Under the pieces are notes generated by a model. The model saw nothing but the letters and a program-made list of their open reading frames with translations, did no database searches and was not told the origin of the DNA. Positions 26,595 through 36,339 of a stretch of 64,000 nt of DNA are shown here, piece by piece. Each line of letters begins with the position of its first letter. Within the stretch, counting starts at the first letter, position 1. Origin of the DNA: SAR324 cluster bacterium (lineage in GTDB: Bacteria > SAR324 > XYD2-FULL-50-16); contig JANQGX010000088.1 of NCBI GenBank assembly GCA_028282885.1, positions 124,001 to 188,000 of the forward strand. Direction: 5' to 3'. Made by a program: the position numbers and the translations under genes.

Positions 26595-28533
26595 TGTATT
26601 TGTATTTCAGCAGCCTTGCCGAATTTCCTACAACAAAAATGGATGAGACATTATGTACAATAGCCGCAACAATGGGCGTCAGGAATCCGATCGATGAGAG
26701 CCAGATGCCAATGATGTTGACCAAAACAGCAAAGATGACAATGTTCTGTTTCACGATTTTAACTGTCAGTCGGCTTGATTTGATCAATTGGGGAATCAGC
26801 TTCAGGTTATCGGACATCAATGAAATATCCGAAGCTTCAACCGCCACATCCGTTCCGATGACGCCCATGGAGATACCAATATCTGCCAGGGTCAAAGCCG
26901 GCGCATCATTTACGCCATCACCTATCATCGCCACCATTTCGCCCTGCTCCTTTAATTCCTTGATGACGCTTAACTTGTCTTCCGGAAGGAGATTGGCCTT
27001 TACCTCCGTAATTCCCACCTGTCGGGCTATTGATTGACCCGTCATTTCATTATCGCCTGTCAGCATGATGATACGGGAAATACCCAGTTGCTTCAGTTGG
27101 TCGATAAACAGTTTGGACTCAGGTCGGATGGTATCGGCAATTGCCAGACCACCGATCGCCTCTCCCTTGCGAATCACGAGAAGAGCGGTTCTGCCGGATT
27201 GTTCCTGCTCGGACAGGTATGATTTTATCTCGGGTTCAACCTCGGAGAGGTTATCCATCACCCTGGCGTTGGCTACCTCAAGGGTTTCCCCCTCGTACGT
27301 TACGGTTACTCCTCTGCCGAAATTCAAAACAAAATCGGTTGAATCGGGAATGGATTCAAATTCATACTCCCCTGCCTTCGTCATAATTGCGTCCGCAATG
27401 GGATGTTCCGAGTTTTTTTCCGCAATGGCGGAGTAGAAAATCACCTCTTTTTCTGACAATCCATTGAAAGCGGTAATATTAACTACTTTGGGTTTTCCTT
27501 CGGTTATGGTACCGGTTTTATCAACACAAATCGTTGTAATTTTGGAAGTGTTTTCCAGTGTTTCTCCCCCCTTGATCAACGAACCATGTTTGGCTGCATT
27601 TCCGACCGTGGCAACCACGGCTGTTGGTGTGGCGAGAACCAAGGCGCAGGGACAAGCGATCACCAATACCGTCATCACCCTTAACAATCTGTCATCGAAG
27701 GGGATATCGGCATAGATCGTCCAGACAAGGGCGCAAATAACCAGAATTGCCGGCGTGAAGAAAGTGGCAAACCTGTCTGCCAGTCGCTGGGTTTCACCCT
27801 TGTTTTCCTGAGCTTCGCCAACAACCCGGATGATCTTACCAAGCATGGTGTTGATCCCGAGCTTTTCCGTTTTCACCTCCAGCACACCATTCTCATTCAG
27901 CGTTCCCACGTAAACTTTGTCATCTACTGTTTTATCAACGGGCATGGATTCACCGGTAAGGGACGATTCATTGATGGCAGCCTGACCCGTAATAATGGTC
28001 CCATCCACCGGAATACGCTCCCCCGGCTTGACGACAACGGTATCTTCCAGGTTGATCTCGTTAATGGGGACTTCCCGGTTTGAGCTACCCACTTTGATTC
28101 GTGCGATATCGGGAACAAGTTTGATGAGTTCGCGAACCGCATTTCTGGTTTTATCCAGGGTCAGCTCCTCCAGGAACTCACCGCCGATCATCATAAAGGC
28201 CACAATCGCGCCTGCCAGGTATTCCCCCACATAGGCGGAACCGATCAGGGCCATCACAACCATCACCCCTGCAGTGATCCTTCTTTTTTTCAAAACCACA
28301 ATGAGTGTGTTTCTGGTAATAAATCCTCCCCCGACAAACATTGCCAGCATGCCGATGTAGTCCTCGGCAAAGAAGGGATACAGGTAATTATTAACTGCAG
28401 ATAGCAGGATCAGCAGAAGGAGAACTCCCGGAAACAGGAATTTCTTTAATTTTCCGTACAACTCCTCCCAGTATCGGTTTACTGCTGTATCACCCTGCCC
28501 CATCGGCATAGGTCCGCTGTCGACTTTTTGCAT
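26587..28533 (-). CDS. P1B-type heavy-metal-translocating ATPase without an N-terminal metal-binding domain
   Basis: 648 residues. Motifs: SSLTGESMPVDK (actuator), VIACPCALVLATPTAV (transmembrane metal site CPC near residue 294), VDKTGTITEGKP (phosphorylated Asp near 338), SEHPIADAI (the P1B HP pair) and MIGDGVNDAPAL (near 537). TM8 carries IVHNVSSIFVVGNSARLL. There is no HMA domain or CxxC at the N-terminus, which instead begins with Met- and Gly-rich residues. Metal specificity (Zn/Cd, Mn or Cu) cannot be settled from the motifs. Strong ribosome-binding site GGAGG. A His-rich membrane peptide is encoded 57 bp upstream. Confidence 0.88.
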   Translation of the reverse strand: MQKVDSGPMPMGQGDTAVNRYWEELYGKLKKFLFPGVLLLLILLSAVNNYLYPFFAEDYIGMLAMFVGGGFITRNTLIVVLKKRRITAGVMVVMALIGSAYVGEYLAGAIVAFMMIGGEFLEELTLDKTRNAVRELIKLVPDIARIKVGSSNREVPINEINLEDTVVVKPGERIPVDGTIITGQAAINESSLTGESMPVDKTVDDKVYVGTLNENGVLEVKTEKLGINTMLGKIIRVVGEAQENKGETQRLADRFATFFTPAILVICALVWTIYADIPFDDRLLRVMTVLVIACPCALVLATPTAVVATVGNAAKHGSLIKGGETLENTSKITTICVDKTGTITEGKPKVVNITAFNGLSEKEVIFYSAIAEKNSEHPIADAIMTKAGEYEFESIPDSTDFVLNFGRGVTVTYEGETLEVANARVMDNLSEVEPEIKSYLSEQEQSGRTALLVIRKGEAIGGLAIADTIRPESKLFIDQLKQLGISRIIMLTGDNEMTGQSIARQVGITEVKANLLPEDKLSVIKELKEQGEMVAMIGDGVNDAPALTLADIGISMGVIGTDVAVEASDISLMSDNLKLIPQLIKSSRLTVKIVKQNIVIFAVLVNIIGIWLSSIGFLTPIVAAIVHNVSSIFVVGNSARLLKYKYNV

Positions 28534-28590
28534 TTTTAACCTCCAAACTGAAAAACAGTTTTCCCCGATGATGAACTGTTTTGCTGACTG

Positions 28591-28833
28591 TTACATGAAT
28601 TTGTAATAAACAAACACCGCAATCAAAATCACAACAACCAGACCGGAGACAAGCTTGATCATCTTATCCGAATCTGCATTTTGCTGCGGTTGTTGGGAAT
28701 GAGAATGATCATGGTCATCCTGGTGATGGTCATGATCGTGATCAGGTCCGCCCTGCTTGGCGTCTGATTTTCCGAATTTTTTCTCCAACTCGTCATGAGT
28801 GTGATCCATTATTCCGTGATCGCCTTCGTGCAT
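28591..28833 (-). CDS. Small histidine-rich single-span membrane protein
   Basis: 80 residues. The N-terminal 50 residues are packed with His and Asp (DHDHDHHQDDHDHSHS), a likely soft-metal-binding segment. A single C-terminal hydrophobic helix (about 58-77) ends YYKFM. The Met start has an AAGGA site upstream. The placement directly before a P1B ATPase that lacks its own metal-binding domain suggests that it could deliver or buffer metal for the pump. No family recognised. Confidence 0.75.
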   Translation of the reverse strand: MHEGDHGIMDHTHDELEKKFGKSDAKQGGPDHDHDHHQDDHDHSHSQQPQQNADSDKMIKLVSGLVVVILIAVFVYYKFM

Positions 28834-28973
28834 CTTTTATCCTTGAATAAGTTAACGTTTCTATCTTTTAAACCAAAAGTTTATCTGTTTTGATTCGCCT
28901 GATCAAAATGCTCTACTCCGGGTTGCAGCATTGTCGCTTCCCGGAATAAAGGCTTGAGTGTTGTCGTGATTGA

Positions 28974-29720
28974 CTATTCCAACAGTTTTGGAATGACGAA
29001 TTGTCCTTCACGTCTATATGCTTCGCCCAAAACGGCTCCCGAATGCCCTCCAAGCCCGTGCGTAATTGCCAGAGACTTTTCAAATTGGGAGTGAAGCGCC
29101 AATCCGAGACTGAACATGTCGTCTTTAACATCGTCAAAATTCTCTACCACATAGCCAATGGTTTCCGCCGATACATGCTTAAGGGTATGTTTGGCGCTGA
29201 AGGTCATCTGGTCTTTCAATACGCCCAGTGCCTTTTGTTTTATCGCATAGTATTTACTGATTTCAACAATGCAGTTCGCATTTTCAGGGGTCATATAATA
29301 GATGGTTCGGGGCATGTGAGGTTCGTACCCGCCACACTCCTCAATATGCCAGTCACGGCCTGAAATGGCGAAAGACTCCGGATAGAGCAAGGCGATGGTC
29401 CGTCGATCCGGGTCGAGATCGTGTTGAGCGTGAACCGGATCCTGTGTTATGACAATATCCGGTCTTACCTTGCGAATCAGTCGCACTATTTTCTCTTTCC
29501 AGACGGCATCCGTGTTGTACTCTCCCGAAGGAAAATCGAGAAACTCCACTTCCTTGATTCCGACAATTCCTGCAGCTTCCACAATTTGAGGTCTGGCTTC
29601 CTGCCGGGCCATCAAGACCGCTGCTTCAACCTCGTCTCCTGCATCAATATGAGCGGCCAGGGCGCCAGCGCATTCAACAATTTCCAAACCGAAACTGGCT
29701 AACATTAATACTTTTGTCAT
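28974..29720 (-). CDS. PIG-L/LmbE-like protein with a non-canonical metal site
   Basis: About 248 residues from ATG 29720 (AGAGGA upstream). The fold is recognisable: N-terminal strand VLMLASFGLEIVECAGALAAHI, then VEFLDFPSGEYNT, IRKVRPDIVITQDPVHAQHDLDPDRRT, and a C-terminal region usual for LmbE proteins. The signature zinc motif HPDD is replaced by SFGL (residues 9-12), while the second motif (HAQHDLDPD) is kept. Canonical members deacetylate N-acetylglucosaminyl compounds. This one may have lost that activity or use different ligands. It is the last gene of the ABC transporter operon. Confidence 0.72.
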   Translation of the reverse strand: MTKVLMLASFGLEIVECAGALAAHIDAGDEVEAAVLMARQEARPQIVEAAGIVGIKEVEFLDFPSGEYNTDAVWKEKIVRLIRKVRPDIVITQDPVHAQHDLDPDRRTIALLYPESFAISGRDWHIEECGGYEPHMPRTIYYMTPENANCIVEISKYYAIKQKALGVLKDQMTFSAKHTLKHVSAETIGYVVENFDDVKDDMFSLGLALHSQFEKSLAITHGLGGHSGAVLGEAYRREGQFVIPKLLE

Positions 29721-29769
29721 TTTCTGTTTTCCTCTTAACATTAAGATTCAATTGAATAGAATCGGATTA

Positions 29770-30201
29770 TCAAACCATTTTGTTCATCTCTTCCGCTGAT
29801 TTAAACTCCCGATTGTTTTCACGATATACTTCCTTCAGTTTTTCAACAGAAGCGATGTCCGGAGGTGGGTTAAACGTCAAGACATAGCTGGCAGTTTCGC
29901 TGCCTTCGTTTTTAACGCCGAAGGGTATCCCTCCCCGGACGTATAAAGCCTCATGTTTTGATATGGGAAACACCTCCTTTCCGTAAGTTATCTGCAGATG
30001 TCCCTCCAACATGAATAACGAAGTATCAAATTCATGGGCATCCTCGTGAGCCGGCATTTCTCCGTTTGGCGGGATATGCGCTACATAGGTAAACAGGTTT
30101 TTGCTGAAAATCAGGGGTCGGTACCAATAGTCATCATCGGCATGCCTGAACCCCTCCACCTCTTCCAGACGAACCTTTTGAATTTCAGTTAACTTGGTCA
30201 C
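29770..30201 (-). CDS. Cupin-domain protein
   Basis: 143 residues from a GTG start with TAGGAAAG upstream. A single cupin barrel: PNGEMPAHEDAHEFDTSLFMLEGHLQITYG fits the first cupin motif (G-x5-H-x-H-x4-E-x6-G, with H and E metal ligands), and GGIPFGVKNEGSE the second. Probably a metal-dependent small-molecule enzyme or sugar/sensing protein. It lies between the ABC permease and the PIG-L-like gene and is co-directional with both. Confidence 0.8.
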   Translation of the reverse strand: MTKLTEIQKVRLEEVEGFRHADDDYWYRPLIFSKNLFTYVAHIPPNGEMPAHEDAHEFDTSLFMLEGHLQITYGKEVFPISKHEALYVRGGIPFGVKNEGSETASYVLTFNPPPDIASVEKLKEVYRENNREFKSAEEMNKMV

Positions 30202-30208
30202 AGCTTTC

Positions 30209-31114
30209 CTATTTTGAATTGTTTTTTAACCTTGGGTTGATGACCTGTTCAAGTGCAAAACCCATTAATGCAAAACCGAGGGCCGCAAGTGATATCAACA
30301 TTCCGGGAGGAAGCACCCACCATTTCCAGGCCGGAGTCAGAAACACCCCCCTGACTTGGGCCCAGTAGAGAACGGTTCCCCAGCTTTTTTGCAGGGGGTC
30401 CCCCAGTCCCAAAAAGCTCAAGGCTGCTTCCAGCAGAATTGCACCACTTGTTGCCTGTACGAATTGCCCCACAGCCAGTAACAACACCTGGGGCAATATA
30501 TGAAGAACAATGATGTGAAGATCACTGGCACCAATGGTTCTTGCGGCCAGAACATAATCCTGTTTTACAATTGTCAGCACCTGTGAGCGGATAACACGGG
30601 CAGTCCCGGCCCAGATCAGGGCGCCAATAATCAGTACCGTATAAACCAGGCTCCGCCCGAGATAGGCAGCCAGCAAAATCAATAAGGGCAGAAAAGGAAT
30701 GATCAGGATAATATCCACAAATCGCATTAGAACCCTTCCCAGAACACGCGGGTAATATCCGGCCAGCAAACCGACCGTCGTCCCGATCACCATGGCTACA
30801 ATAGAAGCCACAATACCGATGGTCAGAGATATTCGCGCACCATAAACCAATTCGCTCAGAATATCCTGTCCAATATCATTGGTCCCCAGCAAATGTTCGG
30901 CACTGGGCGGACTAAATGGCTTTCCCGACTGGCTTGAGGGATCATACGGACTGAGTTGTTTGGCAAATATGGCTGCCAGAATCAAGCAGGTGACAATGGT
31001 ACAACCTGCAATCCCTGAAACTCTGCCCGAATTGAATCGACGTTTCCGTTTTCGCTTTTTTGAAACGATGCTGATCTCGGAATTTTCGGAAAAGGCCAAA
31101 GATGATGTTTTCAT
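30209..31114 (-). CDS. ABC transporter permease, DppC/OppC family
   Basis: 301 residues: N-terminal cytoplasmic extension, TM1 near 37-58, the OppC N-terminal domain (LSPYDPSSQSGKPFSPPSAEHLLGTNDIGQDILSELVYGARISL, key words 'HLLGTNDIGQDI') and five further helices. The EAA loop is ARTIGASDLHIIVLHILP. The family forms a heterodimeric channel with DppB-type subunits for peptides, nickel or opines. The gene follows the DppB-like gene by 4 bp. Confidence 0.9.
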   Translation of the reverse strand: MKTSSLAFSENSEISIVSKKRKRKRRFNSGRVSGIAGCTIVTCLILAAIFAKQLSPYDPSSQSGKPFSPPSAEHLLGTNDIGQDILSELVYGARISLTIGIVASIVAMVIGTTVGLLAGYYPRVLGRVLMRFVDIILIIPFLPLLILLAAYLGRSLVYTVLIIGALIWAGTARVIRSQVLTIVKQDYVLAARTIGASDLHIIVLHILPQVLLLAVGQFVQATSGAILLEAALSFLGLGDPLQKSWGTVLYWAQVRGVFLTPAWKWWVLPPGMLISLAALGFALMGFALEQVINPRLKNNSK

Positions 31115-31118
31115 AGGT

Positions 31119-32090
31119 TTAATTTGCTTTTGCTCTTGGATCCAATAACGGGTACAACATATCTGCCAGTATATTTGAGACCAAAACCGCCACAGTTATC
31201 ACCAGAAAGGTTGCCTGTAACACCGGGTAGTCCCGGCCGCTTACCGATTCAAAAATCAAACGTCCCAGGCCGGGATAAGAAAAAACCGTTTCCACCACCA
31301 CCGTTCCCCCGAAGGCAAACCCCAGGCGAATTGCCAGGACGGTGACAACCGGGGCCAGTGAATTTCTGACCACATGACGAAAAAGCACCGTTTTTTCGCT
31401 TAACCCTTTTGATCGCGCCGTCCTGATAAAATCGGCACCCAGCACACTCAGCATGGTATATCGCATGGTCAGGTAGACGCCCGGAATACTCCAGACCGAC
31501 AGGGTTATCACAGGAAGTATCGTGTGGCTGGCAACATCCGCCACACTTTCCCAAAAAGTGCCAAAGAAGGCAGGGGTCATCGCACCAAAGGAGGGGAGAA
31601 GCTGAAGATCAACCGAAACGATTGAGATCAGCATCATTCCCAGCCAGAAAGTAGGCATGGAGCCCATCAGAATCATGGTCCACAGCAGACCGATATCTAC
31701 GGGTTTGGCGCGATTCCAGGCAGAAATGGCACCAAAAATCACACCGAAAATTGCCGATATGATAAGCGATGAACCCGTGATTAACAGGGTCCAGGGCAAA
31801 CGATCACCTATCATTTTGGTAATCGGTGCTTTTTGCTTGTAGGAGTATCCAAAATCACCGTGAAGCAGGTCGTTCCAATAATCGATATACTGTTCCCACA
31901 ACGGTCGATCCAGACCTGCCTCTTCCTTAACTTTGGCCTTTTCTTCCGGTGTCATCAAACCGACATCCACTCCTGCCAGTAGTGCCAACGGATTACCCGG
32001 CATCAAACGAGGCAGGAAAAAATTCAGGCTTACCGCAATCACAAATACAACCAGGTATTCCAATATCCGGTTTCCTCTGGAGGATCGCAT
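31119..32090 (-). CDS. ABC transporter permease, DppB/OppB family
   Basis: About 323 residues from ATG 32090, preferred over TTG 32099 because GGGAG lies nine bases upstream. First helix ILEYLVVFVIAVSLNFFLPRLMPGNPL is typical, followed by a periplasmic domain and five more helices. The EAA motif region is RTARSKGLSEKTVLFRHVVRNSLAP. It partners the DppC-like protein, and the solute-binding protein gene is directly upstream. Confidence 0.9.
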   Translation of the reverse strand: MRSSRGNRILEYLVVFVIAVSLNFFLPRLMPGNPLALLAGVDVGLMTPEEKAKVKEEAGLDRPLWEQYIDYWNDLLHGDFGYSYKQKAPITKMIGDRLPWTLLITGSSLIISAIFGVIFGAISAWNRAKPVDIGLLWTMILMGSMPTFWLGMMLISIVSVDLQLLPSFGAMTPAFFGTFWESVADVASHTILPVITLSVWSIPGVYLTMRYTMLSVLGADFIRTARSKGLSEKTVLFRHVVRNSLAPVVTVLAIRLGFAFGGTVVVETVFSYPGLGRLIFESVSGRDYPVLQATFLVITVAVLVSNILADMLYPLLDPRAKAN

Positions 32091-32111
32091 ATTAATCAAC
32101 TCCCGTTATGA

Positions 32112-33740
32112 TTATGGCCAGGCCGACTTTGGAATAAAGGACAATTTATTAACAATCCCTTGCCCGGAGATATACGCCAAACCGTCGTATTTTGACGACC
32201 AGTAAGCATAAGGTCCGTCAGGATACATCAGCGTAATAAACGGCATCTCCTCGGCGATGGCAGCTTGAAGTTGTTTGACAAGCTCAACTCTTCTGGCCAG
32301 AACATCTTCGGTATCCATCAAATTGGAGATACGATCGATTTCCTTGTTGGAAACGCCGGTCAGGTTCAGGAATCCTACTCCCGTGTTGGAATGAACCAAC
32401 TCCGGTGCACGGAAGGTATCCGCTTGAACCCCAGCAGACCAACCCCACATGGACATGGCATAATTCCGCCCCTTGTTGACATCAAAATCAGGCCAGACAG
32501 CACCTTCCCAGGTGTTTTGCTCCACGGAACCCACGGTGATTTTGATGCCGACATCAAGGAGCTTACCTTTGATCAATTCCGCCAGTCTCAACCGCAGGGC
32601 ATTATTGTTCGGCGTAATCAATTCAAACGCCATTGGTTTTCCTTCATACTCCCTGATACCATCGCCATCGGTATCCTTAATCCCTACTGAATCCAGCAAC
32701 GATTTGGCTTTAGCCAGGTTGTACCGGGTTTTCACCTGGTTGTTAAAATAGGGTGATTTGGGATGAATCCAGCCATTGCTTCCCACCGTAGCAGCACCCA
32801 GGTAGATAGTATCGACCAGTTTCTGTCGATCGATGGCATAGGCAATCGCCTTTCTGACCTCCACCATGTGAAACGGTTTGTGGTCGTAGTTCATAATTAC
32901 CAACTGGGTTGTAAACAGGGGACCTTGTACAATTGAAACACCCTTTATCCCCTTGAGCATTGAGATCTGCTCCGGTGGAATATTTTTAAACAGGATATCC
33001 ACCGAGTTTGTGCGAAAAGCGGCATGACTGCTCGATTCATCAGCAAATTTCACCAGAATCAGCTCTTCAACCCTTGGCGTACCTGCAAAATACTTGTGAT
33101 TAGCCTTCAGGCGATAGTATTGATCCGGCTTGTAATCCACCATTATATAGGGCCCGGAGCCAACGTTGGTTACACTTTCGAACTGGTGTTTTTTGGGATC
33201 GGTAACCTCAGACCAGATATGCCTTGGGAATATCGGAACATCCGCAAACGCCTTACGGACATATCCTGCCCTGGGCTTTTTAAGATGGATTTCAATCTTA
33301 TAGTCATTCAGAACATTGGCCGATGAGAATCCCCGAATATCCTTTGCAAATCGGCCCACAGGATATTTGGTCAGGTAATCAAAGGTGAATTTGACATCGT
33401 GGGCTGTCAGTTTTTTGCCGTCATTATAATAGACGTCATCCCGAAGTGTCAGTGTGTAGGTAAGCCGGTCAGCGCTTCTAACCAGTTTGGTAACAAGCCA
33501 TGGCTGGGGCTGTCCGTCTATACCGAGTGTGTAAAGAGAGTCATATTGCATCATCAATATATTCCATCCCGGTTCACCGGTAACATAGGTAAACGGATTA
33601 ATCGTTGATTCATCGCCGATGATAGCTGCCCGCAATCGATCCACACGTTTATGTGAATCCGCAATGGTGTTGGAACTGAAAGCAAAAACCAAAACTGAAC
33701 CTATCAGCAATCCCAGGATTGTCTTTAAATAGTGTTTCAT
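32112..33740 (-). CDS. ABC transporter solute-binding protein, family 5 (DppA/OppA-like)
   Basis: 542 residues with a signal peptide (MKHYLKTILGLLIGSVLVFAFSSNTIAD) and no lipobox cysteine. SBP_bac_5 features include INPFTYVTGEP, LTYTLTLRDDVYYNDGKKLTAHDVKFTFDYL and VRKAIAYAIDRQKLV. It binds an oligopeptide-sized ligand in the periplasm and delivers it to the DppBC-like channel. GGAGAG ribosome-binding site. The ligand is unknown; the cupin and PIG-L-like genes downstream argue for something other than a plain peptide. Confidence 0.9.
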   Translation of the reverse strand: MKHYLKTILGLLIGSVLVFAFSSNTIADSHKRVDRLRAAIIGDESTINPFTYVTGEPGWNILMMQYDSLYTLGIDGQPQPWLVTKLVRSADRLTYTLTLRDDVYYNDGKKLTAHDVKFTFDYLTKYPVGRFAKDIRGFSSANVLNDYKIEIHLKKPRAGYVRKAFADVPIFPRHIWSEVTDPKKHQFESVTNVGSGPYIMVDYKPDQYYRLKANHKYFAGTPRVEELILVKFADESSSHAAFRTNSVDILFKNIPPEQISMLKGIKGVSIVQGPLFTTQLVIMNYDHKPFHMVEVRKAIAYAIDRQKLVDTIYLGAATVGSNGWIHPKSPYFNNQVKTRYNLAKAKSLLDSVGIKDTDGDGIREYEGKPMAFELITPNNNALRLRLAELIKGKLLDVGIKITVGSVEQNTWEGAVWPDFDVNKGRNYAMSMWGWSAGVQADTFRAPELVHSNTGVGFLNLTGVSNKEIDRISNLMDTEDVLARRVELVKQLQAAIAEEMPFITLMYPDGPYAYWSSKYDGLAYISGQGIVNKLSFIPKSAWP

Positions 33741-33831
33741 TTTTCTCTCCGTTTTTTAGTTAAGGTTTGAATCATGCGTGACTGGTTCCTCTTTTTTCTC
33801 GACCTCCTTTATTAAAGTTTAGAAATGAATT

Positions 33832-34833
33832 TTAAGAGCATTTGTGACAAGCCACCCAATGCCCGGCGCAGACTTCACACAAATCGGGCTCCTTTATCTC
33901 GCAAAACCCTTCTTCAGCTTCAGGACATCTTGTGTGAAATCTGCAGCCGAAAGGAGGATTTGAAGGACTCGGAATGTCTCCTTTCAGTTCAATGGTGGTT
34001 TTGTTCCGTTCCGCAATAGGATTCGGAAGAGGGATGGCATTGAGCAAGCTCCTGGTATAGGGGTGCGACGCCTTGCCGTAAATAGCATTGCAGTCTGCCA
34101 GCTCCACCACCTTTCCGAGGTACATTACCGCGATTCGATCCGAAACATGTTTCACCACCGCCAGATCGTGTGAAATGAACAGGTATGTCAAATCGACCTC
34201 ACTTTTCAGCCGATTCAGCAGGTTGATAATCTGGGCCTGAATAGAGACATCCAATGATGAAACCGGCTCATCGCAGACAATGAATTTCGGATTCAATGCC
34301 AATGATCGAGCGATGGCTATACGCTGCCGCTGACCGCCACTGAACTGATGAGGATATCGCTCCATACAGTCGGCTTCCAGGCCCACAAGTTCGATCAGGG
34401 ACGCCACCCGATCACGAAGCTGTTGCTTCGTCAGTTTTTCGTGAACAATCAGGGGTTCACCGACAATCGTGCGGATGCGAATACCTGGATTCATGGATGA
34501 GAAAGGATCCTGGAAGATCATCTGCATCTGTTTTTTGATCTCTTTCTGAATACGCTTGTTTTCCGAACAGACATTTTCCCCTTCAAAAAAAACCGATCCG
34601 TCGGTTGATTCATAAAGGCCAATCAGGGTGCGTCCCAAAGTTGACTTGCCACAACCGCTTTCGCCAACCAGTCCCAGGGTCTCGTTTTCGCGAATGTCCA
34701 GACTGACGCCATCGACAGCTTTGACATTGCCCAGTTTGCGACTGAAAAGTCCTTTTTGAATGGGAAAGTGCTTCTTCAGGTTGTCAACTTTAATAAAATC
34801 AGCAGTCTGATTTGAATTCATATGCTTAACCAT
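33832..34833 (-). CDS. ABC transporter ATP-binding protein, DppF/OppF family
   Basis: About 333 residues; ATG 34833 begins two bases after the stop of the previous gene, and ATG 34821 is an alternative. Walker A GESGCGKSTLGR, Q-loop MIFQDPFSSMNPG, signature FSGGQRQRIAIARSL, Walker B FIVCDEPVSSLDVS and the H-loop. The C-terminal oligopeptide extension contains cysteines (GCRFHTRCPEAEEGFCEIKEPDLCEVCAGHWVACH) that bind a [4Fe-4S] cluster in some homologues. It energises the importer with the DppD-like subunit. Confidence 0.92.
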   Translation of the reverse strand: MVKHMNSNQTADFIKVDNLKKHFPIQKGLFSRKLGNVKAVDGVSLDIRENETLGLVGESGCGKSTLGRTLIGLYESTDGSVFFEGENVCSENKRIQKEIKKQMQMIFQDPFSSMNPGIRIRTIVGEPLIVHEKLTKQQLRDRVASLIELVGLEADCMERYPHQFSGGQRQRIAIARSLALNPKFIVCDEPVSSLDVSIQAQIINLLNRLKSEVDLTYLFISHDLAVVKHVSDRIAVMYLGKVVELADCNAIYGKASHPYTRSLLNAIPLPNPIAERNKTTIELKGDIPSPSNPPFGCRFHTRCPEAEEGFCEIKEPDLCEVCAGHWVACHKCS

Positions 34834-34835
34834 CC

Positions 34836-35831
34836 TCAAACATTCTCGTTCTCTGAAAGTCGGCTCCAATGAAAACAGGCGGACCGGGTCCGACCGATAT
34901 CTGTTTCATAAAGAATGGGGATTTCCTGGAAGCACCGTTCTGTTTTAAACTCACAACGATTGGCAAATGAGCAGTGCGATGGCTGATCAAAGCAAACATG
35001 GGCATGTCCCGGAATCTCTTCCAATTGTCCGGACTCATCGGAATCCAATCTCGGTATTGATTTGAGGAGTCCCAGGGTGTACGGATGCCTTGGATGATAA
35101 AAAATATCATCCACCGTTCCCTTCTCCACAATCTTACCGGCATACATCACTGCCACCCGGTCTGCTATGCTGGCAACAATACCAAGATCATGACTGATCC
35201 AGACGACAGACATCCCCAGTTCGGATTGTAGTCTCTTCACCAGATTGATGATCTGGGTCTGAATGGTGACATCCAGGGCTGTTGTCGGTTCATCCGCTAT
35301 AATGATTTTCGGTTCACAGGAAAGCGCCATGGCTATCATTACACGTTGTCGCATCCCTCCGGAGAACTGGTGCGGATAATCCCGCGTACGTCGATCCGCA
35401 TCCGGGATACCCACCAGTTCAAGTAACTCAACTGCTCGCTTTCTGGCCCGGGTTTTTGTCATATTCAGATGGAGCATCAAGGCCTCGCCAATTTGATCCC
35501 CTATTCTCATCACGGGATTAAGCGACGTCATGGGGTCCTGGAAAATCATCGCAATCTCGTTACCCCTGATGCGACACATTTCCCTGTAGCTCATTTTCAA
35601 CAGATCTTTTCCCTCAAACAGGACCTCACCCTCTTCAATTCTTCCGGGAGGCATCGGAATCAATCCCATCACCGAGAGTAAACTGACGCTTTTTCCGGAT
35701 CCTGATTCGCCGACTATGGCCAGAATCTCGCCCTGGTGCAGGGTGATATCGATTCCGTTTACGGCATAGAGATCTCCATCATCAAGATTAAAGCTTGTGG
35801 TAAGGTTGTTGACCGATAATAACGGATTCAT
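34836..35831 (-). CDS. ABC transporter ATP-binding protein, DppD/OppD family
   Basis: 331 residues. Walker [15 protein letters not shown]-loop [12 protein letters not shown], signature [15 protein letters not shown], Walker [16 protein letters not shown]-loop WISHDLG. The C-terminal oligo_HPY region is present ([14 protein letters not shown], then cysteine-bearing [15 protein letters not shown]). It is the first gene of the operon, ordered D-F-A-B-C followed by cupin and PIG-L-like genes. Confidence 0.92.
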   Translation of the reverse strand: MNPLLSVNNLTTSFNLDDGDLYAVNGIDITLHQGEILAIVGESGSGKSVSLLSVMGLIPMPPGRIEEGEVLFEGKDLLKMSYREMCRIRGNEIAMIFQDPMTSLNPVMRIGDQIGEALMLHLNMTKTRARKRAVELLELVGIPDADRRTRDYPHQFSGGMRQRVMIAMALSCEPKIIIADEPTTALDVTIQTQIINLVKRLQSELGMSVVWISHDLGIVASIADRVAVMYAGKIVEKGTVDDIFYHPRHPYTLGLLKSIPRLDSDESGQLEEIPGHAHVCFDQPSHCSFANRCEFKTERCFQEIPILYETDIGRTRSACFHWSRLSENENV

Positions 35832-35949
35832 GCTGGATTTGTCGTTTGGAGTAGTTCAATCAATCATTAACCATTCGCTGCCTGTGACGCCTGATCTTCA
35901 ATTTTCAAACAAACCGAACAAAAGAAGACAAACTGTCAGCTTTTGATGC

Positions 35950-36264
35950 TCAAAAATAGGCATTGAAAACATCCTTAATACTTTCCCAGGCTTCAATGTC
36001 TTTTTGAGACTCGATATCCTGAAAAAGGCAGTTCTCGATGTGATCCTCAAGAATGACCTTGCCCACTTTGTTTATTGCTGAACGAACGGCGGCAACCTGC
36101 ACCAAAACTTCGGAACAGTCCCTGTGATCCTGGACCATATCCTTGATACTCCTGATATGCCCTTCTATTCTGGATAGCCGATTGACGACAGCTTTTGTTT
36201 TTTTATGTTGATGACCATGAGATTCCGCTTGATCCGGAGATTCCTTTTTTGTTTTTTTTGCCAT
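35950..36264 (-). CDS. CsoR-type metal-sensing transcriptional repressor
   Basis: 104 residues of the CsoR/RcnR family. The core is NRLSRIEGHIRSIKDMVQDHRDCSEVLVQ. Metal ligands fit the copper-type pattern: Cys50, His75 and Cys79 (DCSE and EDHIENC), with the same spacing as the Cys-His-Cys site of CsoR; RcnR would have His at the last position. An extra His cluster (HGHQH, 16-20) is near the N-terminus. Two CsoR-like operators lie upstream (36340-36358 and 36473-36490), so autoregulation is likely. Copper is the favoured metal, but sulfur-sensing CstR-like roles are not excluded. Confidence 0.87.
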   Translation of the reverse strand: MAKKTKKESPDQAESHGHQHKKTKAVVNRLSRIEGHIRSIKDMVQDHRDCSEVLVQVAAVRSAINKVGKVILEDHIENCLFQDIESQKDIEAWESIKDVFNAYF

Positions 36265-36339
36265 GATGGTCTGTTTTTTCGTGTCTGCCGTTCACTGTTT
36301 ATGAAAACTCTTTTTTTCTAAACTGATCAGTTAATCGCT

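Noticed and set aside
26587-28973. Control of the P1B ATPase/His-rich protein genes by the CsoR-type repressor
   Set aside because: The region upstream of 28833 has no C-tract/G-tract palindrome like those at 36340 and 36473, so direct control is not supported.
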